Shown here one piece after another: positions 1-5,954 of a DNA stretch of 6,027 bases; within the stretch, counting starts at the first letter, position 1; the number at the start of each line of letters is the position of its first letter. The stretch spans positions 10,730-16,756 of the forward strand of contig DFBP01000075.1 of NCBI GenBank assembly GCA_002366685.1. The letters run 5' to 3'. Position numbers and translations under genes: made by a program. Under the pieces are notes generated by a model, which saw only the letters and a list, made by a program, of their open reading frames with translations, was not told the origin of the DNA and did not search any database. This stretch comes from Rhodobacterales bacterium UBA3077 (lineage in GTDB: Bacteria > Pseudomonadota > Alphaproteobacteria > Rhodobacterales > Rhodobacteraceae).

Positions 1-751
1 CGGGCTCACCTTCGTCGGCGTTTATTGCCATATAGCGCGGGCCGGTTTCAGCGCGCACAAAGCTCCACTTTCGACCGGCAGGAAAACCAGCGCCACCCAT
101 TCCGCGCAGGCCGGATTGCAAAACCATATCCTGCACGTCTTCCGGCGTTTTTTCACCAGCCCTGAGCGCCTCAAGGGTTCGATAGCCACCATCATCCCGA
201 TAGGCTTCAAACGTTTCGTAGTCAGGAAGTGCCAGTGCTGCGCCATGGTCGGAAACCGCGTTCGCCACGCTCTTGGCACCCGCATCCGCTACGTGGTTAT
301 GCCCTACAGCCACCACAGGCGCTTGATCACACCGCCCCATGCAAGGTGCGCGCACAACCCGCAATTCAGGGTGGCGCACCGAAAGTTCATCAAACAGGGC
401 CAGCGATCCGGCCATCTCGCAGGACAAGGAGTCACAAACTCTCAAAGTTAAGGGAGGCGGCGCTTCTCCTTCTCCCAACATATCAAAATGGGCATAAAAG
501 CTCGCGACCTCGAATACTTCGGCCTGAGCCAGCTTCAAGCGCTCAGCCAACGCCCTGATGTGGGGCTGGCTCAAGCCGCCAAAATGGTCTTGAATATTAT
601 GAAGGTACTCTATGAGGAGGTCACGCCTGAGGGGGGCCTCCCCAAGTAATTCCAAGAGACTTGCCAAGGCTGTATCATCCAGCTGCCGCCCCTTTGGGGT
701 TCGCCGTCCTTTGCCCCTGCCCGATTTCCATGTGCCTGCCGCCTGCGCCAT
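1..751 (-). CDS. fdsB: NAD-linked formate dehydrogenase beta subunit, NuoE-NuoF fusion type (partial; C-terminus beyond the window)
   Basis: The product is the diaphorase subunit that passes electrons from the molybdenum catalytic subunit to NAD+ in a cytoplasmic formate dehydrogenase. Only the first 250 residues lie in the window. Residues 1-25 are a basic leader. Residues about 40-175 are a NuoE-like thioredoxin-fold domain whose cysteines C106, C111, C137 and C141 (C-x4-C and C-x3-C) should bind a [2Fe-2S] cluster. Residues about 178-250 begin the NuoF domain, with the glycine-rich FMN/NADH motif GMGGAGFPAG at 217-226 and NADEGEP at 244-250. The missing part should hold the rest of NuoF and its 4Fe-4S site. 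I chose the ATG at 751-749 because GGAAAGG lies just upstream. The frame stays open further upstream, so a longer N-terminus is possible. The fusion also resembles hydrogenase HoxF. Formate dehydrogenase is preferred from memory of Rhodobacterales homologs; the neighbouring fdsA would settle it. Confidence 0.82.
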   Translation of the reverse strand, partial: MAQAAGTWKSGRGKGRRTPKGRQLDDTALASLLELLGEAPLRRDLLIEYLHNIQDHFGGLSQPHIRALAERLKLAQAEVFEVASFYAHFDMLGEGEAPPPLTLRVCDSLSCEMAGSLALFDELSVRHPELRVVRAPCMGRCDQAPVVAVGHNHVADAGAKSVANAVSDHGAALALPDYETFEAYRDDGGYRTLEALRAGEKTPEDVQDMVLQSGLRGMGGAGFPAGRKWSFVRAETGPRYMAINADEGEP

Positions 752-778
752 CAATTCGCCTTTCCAGAAATTTTCGTC

Positions 779-807
779 AGCATAGCCCCCCAGTGCGCGC
801 ATCCCAA
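779..807 (-). promoter_or_regulatory. Possible sigma-70 promoter for fdsB
   Basis: Read on the minus strand, TTGGGA (807-802) and TATGCT (784-779) are separated by 17 bases. Each matches four of six consensus positions. A start near 772 would give a leader of about 20 bases containing the GGAAAGG ribosome site. The match is weak and could be chance. Confidence 0.25.
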
Positions 808-849
808 GTTGAAAACCGACTCCAGACGGCACGATATCGCCCAATCCCC

Positions 850-867
850 GCTTGCCACTTGCCAAGC
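850..867. promoter_or_regulatory. Inverted repeat GCTTG-N8-CAAGC, candidate regulator site
   Basis: A perfect 5-bp inverted repeat with an 8-base spacer lies in the divergent gap between fdsB and the secreted-protein cluster. It contains a T-N11-A spacing (T853, A865), the pattern expected of a LysR-type regulator half-palindrome. It also overlaps a direct repeat of CTTGCCA (851-857 and 858-864). LysR-type regulators are known for some fds operons. Repeats this short occur often by chance. Confidence 0.25.
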
Positions 868-902
868 CCCCATCGAATTTGCTGATATACCCTCGAACAA
901 AT

Positions 903-906
903 GGAG
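903..906 (+). promoter_or_regulatory. Ribosome binding site that fixes the start of the first exported protein
   Basis: GGAG sits 9 bases before the ATG at 916. It lies inside the 5' end of a longer reading that would start at ATG 901. Using 916 places a signal peptide right at the N-terminus, so 916 is the better start. A weak TATA-like sequence (GATATA, 884-889) lies upstream without a convincing -35 box. Confidence 0.6.
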
Positions 907-915
907 TTGATTCCC

Positions 916-1395
916 ATGATCCGCATATTAATTGCCCTGGTGCTCGCCACCACCGCGGCCCACGCGCAAGACAGCGAAAGCACATTGCTAAAGAAAATGC
1001 GTATGGGCACGATCATGACCGAAGACAGCTTTCGGGCAATGGCGGAAGGCAACACCATCACCTACAATAACGCTGGCGACGATATTTACCGCGAGTATTA
1101 CCGGCCCGGCACCAACCGCGTGGTCATTGAGTGGACCACCCCAAGCGATGACGGTCAGGTCAATTGCGACCTCGGAACTTGGCGCGCCGAAGGCAATGCC
1201 ATATGTTTTGACTGGAACCGCACCGGCACGGTATGTGCGCTTTGGGTCGACTACCAAGGCGAGTATATTTCGGAACTGGTGGTAGATGGCGAGCGCCGCG
1301 GCAATGTCGAAGTTATCTCGGAAATTACGCAAACCCCTCTTTATTGCGAGGTAGGGCTGGTTTCTCTCCCGGCTTCACCCGTACCGGCTGGATGA
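916..1395 (+). CDS. Exported four-cysteine protein of unknown function, paralog 1 of 3
   Basis: The 159-residue product has a clear Sec signal peptide: M-I-R, a hydrophobic stretch, and a likely AHA cleavage site after residue 17 with Gln at +1. The mature protein (about 142 residues) should be periplasmic. There is no lipobox and no further membrane segment. Four cysteines (C84, C97, C107, C144) are spaced 13, 10 and 37, suggesting two disulfides. The core motif C-x2-G-[TK]-W-x6-[IF]-C-F-x-[WY] starts at C84 and is shared with the next two genes. An R-x-GTNR motif (63-68) precedes it and recurs in paralog 2. Its stop overlaps the start of paralog 2 (ATGA, 1392-1395), so translation is probably coupled. 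The start is ATG 916, supported by GGAG at 903-906. I do not recognise a function. It resembles small exported DUF proteins common in Rhodobacterales (possibly DUF995-like, from memory only). Confidence 0.85.
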   Translation: MIRILIALVLATTAAHAQDSESTLLKKMRMGTIMTEDSFRAMAEGNTITYNNAGDDIYREYYRPGTNRVVIEWTTPSDDGQVNCDLGTWRAEGNAICFDWNRTGTVCALWVDYQGEYISELVVDGERRGNVEVISEITQTPLYCEVGLVSLPASPVPAG

Positions 1396-1850
1396 TGCGC
1401 AAGGTCCTATTAACCACAGTTTTCCTTTCGCTTTTGCCCTTTGCTGTCGTGGCTCAGAGCCTTCAGGAAAGCCTTGCCAGCGCGCCCGATATTCCCTTCG
1501 CGGAATGGCGGGATATGACCGCAGGCCAAACGGTTGTCTATGAAATAGACGGAAATACTTTCGCTTACGAAGCCTATCGGCGTGGCACAAACCGGATTGA
1601 TATTCGCCTTGATAGCGGCGGCTGCGTGAGCGGCACATGGTATATGGACGAACCCGCATTTTGCTTTGACTGGGAAGACGGCCCTCTAAACTGCTTTCGT
1701 CATAAACGCCTGGATGGTCTAATTTATGTTATTGGGGTCGAAAACGGCGAAGAGACCGCGGACATTCAGAAAGTTTCCCGCATTGCACCGATTCCCGTTC
1801 AGTGCGGGCCGGCATTATTGAGCCTGTTTATTCCAGAGGCATTTCCATGA
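1392..1850 (+). CDS. Exported four-cysteine protein of unknown function, paralog 2 of 3
   Basis: The 152-residue product has a signal peptide with a hydrophobic core at residues 5-20 and a likely VVA cleavage site after residue 21, again leaving Gln at +1. Cysteines C78, C91, C101 and C138 have the same 13, 10 and 37 spacing as paralog 1. The core motif starts at C78 (C-VS-GTW, then FCFDW). RRGTNR at 63-68 matches paralog 1, and both end in an LxSL-containing tail after the last cysteine. Two in-frame ATGs lie side by side at 1392 and 1395. Neither has a good Shine-Dalgarno sequence, so reinitiation from the upstream stop codon (TGA 1393-1395) is likely. If ATG 1395 is used the protein is one residue shorter. 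Expected location is the periplasm. No enzymatic motif is visible and the function is unknown. Confidence 0.85.
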   Translation: MMRKVLLTTVFLSLLPFAVVAQSLQESLASAPDIPFAEWRDMTAGQTVVYEIDGNTFAYEAYRRGTNRIDIRLDSGGCVSGTWYMDEPAFCFDWEDGPLNCFRHKRLDGLIYVIGVENGEETADIQKVSRIAPIPVQCGPALLSLFIPEAFP

Positions 1851-2248
1851 AGCACTTCACAATTATTGCGCTCCTTTTTGCGAGCGCTACGCAGGCTCAA
1901 CAGGTTATGAGCGGTGCGGAATTCGATGAGTTTTCGCGCAATACAACTATGTATTTCACCGAAGGCGGGCTTTTCTACGGTTCAGAGCAATTCTTGCCAA
2001 ATCGCAGAACCATTTGGCGAGCTGAAGACGGCAGTTGTGTCAATGGAAAATGGGCTGAGGTAGACGGAGACATCTGCTTTATTTACGATATCGGAAGTGG
2101 TCCGCATTGCTGGGAATTTATCACAAACGATACCAACATGACTATAACAAACACAACGGGAACCCCCAACGACCCCCCTCTCGTTCTTGAACTCTCGGGG
2201 CAGGACACCCGCCCTATTCTGTGCACCGGCCCGGAATTTGGCGTTTAG
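1847..2248 (+). CDS. Exported four-cysteine protein of unknown function, paralog 3 of 3
   Basis: The 133-residue product is the shortest of the three. Its signal peptide has a likely TQA cleavage site after residue 17, with Gln at +1. Cysteines C64, C77, C88 and C126 are spaced 13, 11 and 38, one residue longer in two gaps than in paralogs 1 and 2. The core motif starts at C64 (C-VN-GKW, then ICFIY). PNRR (51-54) replaces the GTNR of the others. The protein stops soon after the last cysteine, lacking the hydrophobic tail of its neighbours. The start at ATG 1847 overlaps the stop of paralog 2 (ATGA, 1847-1850) and has its own good ribosome site, AGAGG at 1835-1839, so it may be translated more independently than paralog 2. 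From memory, this form is closest to widespread single-copy Rhodobacterales proteins. Function unknown. Confidence 0.87.
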   Translation: MKHFTIIALLFASATQAQQVMSGAEFDEFSRNTTMYFTEGGLFYGSEQFLPNRRTIWRAEDGSCVNGKWAEVDGDICFIYDIGSGPHCWEFITNDTNMTITNTTGTPNDPPLVLELSGQDTRPILCTGPEFGV

Positions 2249-2278
2249 GCTTCAACGAAATTTAGCAAGGGTTATAGC

Positions 2279-2295
2279 AGGCGAACGCGTCGCCT
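2279..2295. other. Stem-loop at the convergent end of the paralog cluster and xseA
   Basis: AGGCGA (2279-2284) pairs with TCGCCT (2290-2295) around a 5-base loop. A run of six A follows on the plus strand, which is a run of six T before the hairpin when read towards the end of xseA. The stop codon of xseA (2296-2294) lies in the arm. The T-run is on the wrong side for a standard Rho-independent terminator in either direction. It may still act as an RNA 3'-end stabiliser for either gene. Confidence 0.3.
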
Positions 2296-3706
2296 AAAAA
2301 AGTGACCCCTGCCCGCCATCCGGTTTTGGCCGCTTTGCTGCCGGTTTTGGCTTCCCTGCACCGCTAGGTCCCACTTCCAAGCGGCCATCGGAAAACTGAA
2401 TTTCAAGCCCCTTGGCCGCTTTTGCGCCAGCAACATCAACCACAACCGCCCCGTCACCCCTCACAACCGCATACCCGCGCTTCAGCGTATTTTCATACCC
2501 CAAAGTTCGGCGGGTTCTATCCAACGAGCTCAACGACTGATGCCACACTTTCAACTGTGTCTCCCCCGCGCGAGACAAACGCCCCCCCCAGTTTTCCAGA
2601 TTATGCCGTTTGAACTGAACATCCTGCTTCAATACCGCTGGCCGAAGCGGATAACGAGACAAATGTAACTGTTTTTGCTGCACAAACCCCATAAGCGCCC
2701 GCGGGAGCCGCATTGCAACCCCGTCCAAACGCTGCCTTTTCTCGGCAAGAATCGCATCGCCACGCGGAAGAGCCCGTGAAAGATCACGCAACCGCTGCCC
2801 GCCTGTTTCCAGCTTCCGCACCATGCCCTGCACCCTGCGCGCTTCAAGCGCGGCAAGTGAGGCAAGCAAATCAGCCCGAACCGGAACCGCCATTTCCGCA
2901 GCGGCGGTCGGGGTTGGTGCGCGTTTGTCTGAAGCATAGTCAACCAAAGTTGTGTCCGTCTCGTGACCCACCGCGGTGATCACCGGAATGGTGCTATTGA
3001 AGACGGCGCGAACCACAACTTCTTCGTTGAACCCCCACAGGTCTTCCAGCGAGCCTCCCCCACGCGCCACGATCAAAACATCTGGCCTTGGTAAAGCCCC
3101 GCCCGATGTGAAGTTATTAAAACCGTCAATCGCCCTAGCAACTTCTTCAGCGCATTTGTCGCCTTGAACGACGGCGGGCCAAACCAGAACTTTGCGTGGG
3201 AAGCGCGCCCGCAACCTGTGCAAAATATCTCTGATCACAGCACCCGATGGTGAGGTCACCACGCCAATCACTTCCGGCAAATAGGGCAGCGCGCGCTTGT
3301 GTTCGGCTGCAAAAAGCCCTTCAGCCGCAAGGGCTGCTTTTCTCTTCTCAAGCATTGCCATCAAGGCGCCAACGCCAGCAGGTGCAAGGCTCTCTATCAC
3401 CAGTTGATAGCGGCTCTGCCCCGGAAAGGTCGTCAATCGTCCGGTCACAATCACTTCCATGCCCGCTTCGGGCTGGTGCGCCAACCGGCTGGCCACACCC
3501 TTCCAGACTACACTGGCCAAAACCGCCCGGTCATCCTTGAGGTCAAGATAAAGATGCCCCGAACTTGGCCGCGAAACCCGCCCGACCTCGCCGCGCACGC
3601 GCACCCGTCCAAACTCGCCTTCAATGACGCGCTTGACCGCGCCCGAAAGTTCCGAAACAGACAGCGCCGGCGCATTGCCTTCTTCATCATCAAATAGTTC
3701 TGACAT
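2294..3706 (-). CDS. xseA: Exodeoxyribonuclease VII large subunit
   Basis: XseA with several XseB subunits forms exonuclease VII, a cytoplasmic enzyme that cuts single-stranded DNA from both ends into short oligonucleotides during repair. The protein has 470 residues, close to the usual 440-480. Residues about 13-108 form the N-terminal OB-fold, with GHLYLDLKDD at 50-59 and PGQSRY at 95-100. The catalytic domain follows, with GVVTSPSGAVIRDI (148-161), RFP (168-170), ARGGGSLEDLW (214-224) and GHETDTTLVDYASDKRAPTP (247-266). The middle to C-terminal part is the long helical region, ending in a Pro/Lys-rich linker and the terminal sequence QGSLF. The start at ATG 3706 matches known homologs. An in-frame ATG at 3769 would add 21 unlikely residues. 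The ribosome site (GTGGG) is modest. xseB is not in the window. The gene is divergent from purD and converges with the secreted-protein cluster. Confidence 0.97.
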   Translation of the reverse strand: MSELFDDEEGNAPALSVSELSGAVKRVIEGEFGRVRVRGEVGRVSRPSSGHLYLDLKDDRAVLASVVWKGVASRLAHQPEAGMEVIVTGRLTTFPGQSRYQLVIESLAPAGVGALMAMLEKRKAALAAEGLFAAEHKRALPYLPEVIGVVTSPSGAVIRDILHRLRARFPRKVLVWPAVVQGDKCAEEVARAIDGFNNFTSGGALPRPDVLIVARGGGSLEDLWGFNEEVVVRAVFNSTIPVITAVGHETDTTLVDYASDKRAPTPTAAAEMAVPVRADLLASLAALEARRVQGMVRKLETGGQRLRDLSRALPRGDAILAEKRQRLDGVAMRLPRALMGFVQQKQLHLSRYPLRPAVLKQDVQFKRHNLENWGGRLSRAGETQLKVWHQSLSSLDRTRRTLGYENTLKRGYAVVRGDGAVVVDVAGAKAAKGLEIQFSDGRLEVGPSGAGKPKPAAKRPKPDGGQGSLF

Positions 3707-3780
3707 TTTGCCCACTTGTAACCGCGTTTTTACCACCTTAAAACGAGCACAAGCAAAACCCAAGCGCATCGGAGCGGATT
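3707..3780. promoter_or_regulatory. Divergent promoter region between xseA and purD
   Basis: These 74 bases must hold both promoters if the genes are first in their units. On the plus strand, TTGTAA (3716-3721) and TTAAAA (3738-3743) are 16 bases apart and form a weak candidate for purD. For xseA only poor matches are visible. No riboswitch-like structure or clear purine repressor palindrome is seen. The purD ribosome site is GGAG at 3771-3774, 6 bases before the GTG start. Confidence 0.4.
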
Positions 3781-5025
3781 GTGAAAATATTGATACTCGG
3801 CGGTGGCGGGCGCGAACACGCGCTTGCCTGGGCGATCAACCAGAATCCGAAATGCACAAGCCTGCTCTGCGCACCGGGTAATGCGGGAATAGCCGGTATT
3901 GCGGAATGTGTGGCGCTTGATATCGAAGATGGCGAAACCGTCGCCAAGTTTGCGAAAGAACAGGCTGTTGATTTTGTTGTCATCGGCCCCGAAGCCCCGC
4001 TGGCCACAGGCGTTGCGGATGCGCTGCGCGGCGAGAACATCCTTTGCTTTGGACCAACGGCCGACGCCGCGCAACTGGAGGCCTCCAAAAGCTTCACAAA
4101 AGAAATCTGCGCTGCCTGCAACGCCCCGACGGCCTCTTATGCCTTCTTTACAGAACTGGAACCGGCCCGCGCCTATATTCACGAACACGGAGCGCCAATT
4201 GTCATCAAAGCCGATGGGTTGGCGGCGGGCAAAGGGGTCACCGTTGCGATGGATGAGGCTCAGGCATTGGCAGCGCTTGACGATATTTTCTCCGGCGCAG
4301 GCGGCGCTGTGGTCATTGAAGAATTTATGGAAGGCGAAGAAGCCAGCTTTTTTGTCCTTTCCGATGGCAAAACAGCGCTTCCGATCGGCACGGCGCAGGA
4401 TCACAAGCGCGCCTTTGACAAAGATGAAGGCCCAAATACCGGTGGCATGGGTGCCTATTCACCGGCCCCGGTGATGACCGAAGCAGTCACTCAAAAAGCC
4501 ATGGATGAAATCATCCAGCCCACGCTCGACGAAATGTCCCGCCGCGGCACACCCTTTCAAGGCGTGCTTTTTGCCGGCTTTATGATCAAAAACGGCCAGC
4601 CGCGGCTGGTTGAATATAATGTCCGCTTCGGGGACCCTGAAATTCAGGCGATTGCGATGCGGCTTGGCGGGCAAATACTGGATCTACTGCTGGCTTCCGC
4701 CGAAGGTACGCTGGATCAGGCCAAAGTAAACTGGGCCGATGACCACGCATTAACCATCGTGATGGCGGCAAAAGGCTATCCCGGATCCTATGCCAAAGGC
4801 GAAACCATTGCCGGATTGGAAGAACGCAGCCCACAAGTCAAAGTCTTTCACGCAGGTACGGCAATTGTAGATGGTGAAGTTGTCTCGAACGGAGGGCGGG
4901 TTTTGGCGATAACAGCCCGGGGTGAGACCTTGAAAGATGCGCATGACCGCGCATATGCGCGCCTTAAACGCATCGACTGGCCCGGTGGATTCACTCGGTC
5001 AGACATAGGCTGGCGCGCCCTTTAA
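3781..5025 (+). CDS. purD: Phosphoribosylamine-glycine ligase (GAR synthetase)
   Basis: PurD joins 5-phosphoribosylamine and glycine using ATP to give glycinamide ribonucleotide, the second step of de novo purine synthesis, in the cytoplasm. The 414-residue length fits monofunctional bacterial PurD (about 420-430). Residues 1-100 are the N-terminal domain, with GGGGREHAL (7-15) and GPEAPLATG (69-77). The ATP-grasp region carries KADGLAAGKGV (143-153), PNTGGMGAYSPAP (218-230) and the metal/ATP-binding EYNVRFGDPE (278-287). The C-terminal domain holds GGRVL (371-375). All expected motifs are intact. The start is GTG at 3781, backed by GGAG at 3771-3774 and by the conserved N-terminus M-K-I-L-I-L-G. 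It stands alone, divergent from xseA and convergent with the exported FG-GAP gene, so it is probably monocistronic. I see no purine riboswitch. Confidence 0.98.
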   Translation: MKILILGGGGREHALAWAINQNPKCTSLLCAPGNAGIAGIAECVALDIEDGETVAKFAKEQAVDFVVIGPEAPLATGVADALRGENILCFGPTADAAQLEASKSFTKEICAACNAPTASYAFFTELEPARAYIHEHGAPIVIKADGLAAGKGVTVAMDEAQALAALDDIFSGAGGAVVIEEFMEGEEASFFVLSDGKTALPIGTAQDHKRAFDKDEGPNTGGMGAYSPAPVMTEAVTQKAMDEIIQPTLDEMSRRGTPFQGVLFAGFMIKNGQPRLVEYNVRFGDPEIQAIAMRLGGQILDLLLASAEGTLDQAKVNWADDHALTIVMAAKGYPGSYAKGETIAGLEERSPQVKVFHAGTAIVDGEVVSNGGRVLAITARGETLKDAHDRAYARLKRIDWPGGFTRSDIGWRAL

Positions 5026-5039
5026 TACTTGTGGTAATT

Positions 5040-5744
5040 TTAGAGTTCGCAGGCCAACGCACGCTTAAAACCACGAGGCTGAGACGTTGTCCCGATCGTG
5101 GTGGCCTGCAATATGCCACCGACCATGCGGGTGCTTACAATCCTTTGCCATGCGCCATCGGCGGTTATTATTTCATCTCCGTCGCCACAATTGCGAACTC
5201 CGCCTGAAATAAAGTTATCACCTATCCTGTGATTACTTAACCCCGATACTTGCCCCGCAAGGAGCAGCTCCCGGTTCAGATACCGATATATCTTGAGGAC
5301 CTTCCCCAAATGAGGGGTTTCGATATATGCGATCTCCACGCGCCCGTCCTGATCAAAATCCCCCACACCAACAGGTGCCAGCCAGCGATAGGGCCGCCCG
5401 ATTGGCGGTGTCTGGGTTATGAGGCCGTCAACGCCATATATGGCCAAAGATGCCCCCGTATCCATATTTGTTCGAACAACAATCACTTCGGGCCTTCCAT
5501 CTTGATTGAGATCAGCCAACCGAGGCTCCAAATCCTCAAACACATGCCCTTCACCGGCTTCAATAACCCGCCTTTGCTTATTTGGGCCCACACGCAGCAC
5601 GAGGCGCGTATATTCGATTTGGTCACCCAACACGCCATGCGCGTACTCTCGCGTCGGGCCGGCGAACCTGGCGGAAACAATCTCCTGCGCAAATGCAAAA
5701 GGATCGCCTGCTAAAAATGCAGCCAAAAAAATCAGTATTCTCAT
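5040..5744 (-). CDS. Exported FG-GAP/VCBS-repeat-like protein of unknown function
   Basis: The 234-residue product has a signal peptide (hydrophobic residues 2-12, likely cleavage after AFA at residue 19, Gln at +1), so it should be periplasmic or secreted. It carries two canonical calcium-loop motifs of the FG-GAP/integrin-alpha-like beta-propeller type: D78-x-N-x-D-G-x-x-E86 and D129-x-D-x-D-G-x-x-E137. A degenerate third is possible near NCGDGDE (185-191). Two cysteines in the mature part (C186, C232) could form a disulfide. Two to three repeats are too few for a full seven-blade propeller, so it is either a fragment-sized member or oligomeric. Start is ATG 5744, with AGGAG at 5755-5751 placed 6 bases upstream. 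The adjacent TTG at 5747 is less likely. Its end lies 14 bases from the purD stop. From memory, such proteins are found near purD in other Rhodobacterales. Function is unknown. Confidence 0.85.
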   Translation of the reverse strand: MRILIFLAAFLAGDPFAFAQEIVSARFAGPTREYAHGVLGDQIEYTRLVLRVGPNKQRRVIEAGEGHVFEDLEPRLADLNQDGRPEVIVVRTNMDTGASLAIYGVDGLITQTPPIGRPYRWLAPVGVGDFDQDGRVEIAYIETPHLGKVLKIYRYLNRELLLAGQVSGLSNHRIGDNFISGGVRNCGDGDEIITADGAWQRIVSTRMVGGILQATTIGTTSQPRGFKRALACEL

Positions 5745-5750
5745 CAATAA

Positions 5751-5755
5751 CTCCT
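5751..5755 (-). promoter_or_regulatory. Ribosome binding site of the FG-GAP-like gene
   Basis: AGGAG on the minus strand lies 6 bases before ATG 5744 and only 3 bases before the in-frame TTG 5747. The spacing favours ATG as the start. Confidence 0.65.
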
Positions 5756-5767
5756 GCTAGTTGGTCC

Positions 5768-5796
5768 AGTATAATCTCATTCCATTCATTTTTCAT
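5768..5796 (-). promoter_or_regulatory. Probable sigma-70 promoter of the FG-GAP-like gene
   Basis: On the minus strand, ATGAAA (5796-5791) and TATACT (5773-5768) are 17 bases apart, matching four and five of six consensus positions. Transcription would start near 5761, giving a short leader that carries AGGAG. The surrounding 5756-5825 stretch is AT-rich compared with the rest of the window, as expected of a promoter. Confidence 0.45.
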
Positions 5797-5834
5797 TCAC
5801 AAAGTATTTATTCAAATGCCTTTCACGAGGAGCC

Positions 5835-5863
5835 TTGACCTCGGGACACTTGACGCGTAAATG
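5835..5863 (+). promoter_or_regulatory. Probable promoter of the tRNA pair
   Basis: TTGACC (5835-5840, five of six matches) is followed after 17 bases by TAAATG (5858-5863, a weak -10). Transcription would begin about 5 bases before tRNA-Gln. A good -35 with a weak -10 is common for stable-RNA promoters in alphaproteobacteria. A second TTGACG at 5850-5855 has no -10 at a usable distance. Confidence 0.45.
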
Positions 5864-5874
5864 GCTCACAAGAT

Positions 5875-5948
5875 TGGGGAATAGGTTAACGGTAGACCCG
5901 CAGACTCTGACTCTGTTAGTCCAGGTTCGAATCCTGGTTCCCCAGCCA
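5875..5948 (+). tRNA. tRNA-Gln, anticodon CTG
   Basis: The full cloverleaf can be drawn. The acceptor stem is TGGGGAA (5875-5881) with TTCCCCA (5938-5944). The D stem is GGT (5884-5886) with ACC (5896-5898). The anticodon stem is 5900-5904 with 5912-5916, including one G-U pair. The anticodon CTG is at 5907-5909, and the T arm CCAGG-TTCGAAT-CCTGG is at 5921-5937. The discriminator is G5945 and CCA is encoded at 5946-5948. The first base U and discriminator G agree with glutamine identity. It reads CAG codons. Only 6 bases (TATTTT) separate it from tRNA-Glu, so the two are likely co-transcribed. Confidence 0.97.
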
Positions 5949-5954
5949 TATTTT

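Noticed and set aside
22..285. Minus-strand frame of 87 residues at the left edge
   Set aside because: It lies out of frame inside fdsB, where the other frame gives an unmistakable NuoE-NuoF protein.
777..1061. Minus-strand reading frame of 94 residues opposite the first exported-protein gene
   Set aside because: It overlaps a well supported gene, has no ribosome site or recognisable domain, and its sequence looks like an antisense shadow.
2244..2298. Inverted repeat TTTAGGC (2244-2250) and GCCTAAA (2292-2298) spanning the convergent gap
   Set aside because: It has only 7 bp with a 41-base spacer and includes both TAG stop codons; likely chance.
3707..3769. N-terminal extension of XseA from an ATG at 3769
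   Set aside because: The added 21 residues do not match the family start, and they would consume nearly the whole divergent promoter region.
5026..5039. Possible bidirectional terminator between purD and the FG-GAP-like gene
   Set aside because: The 14 bases contain no stem or T-run; no terminator could be supported.
5778..5798. Three CATTC repeats (5778-5782, 5783-5787, 5794-5798)
   Set aside because: They are short, unevenly spaced and in an AT-rich promoter region; not enough for a regulator array or tandem repeat.
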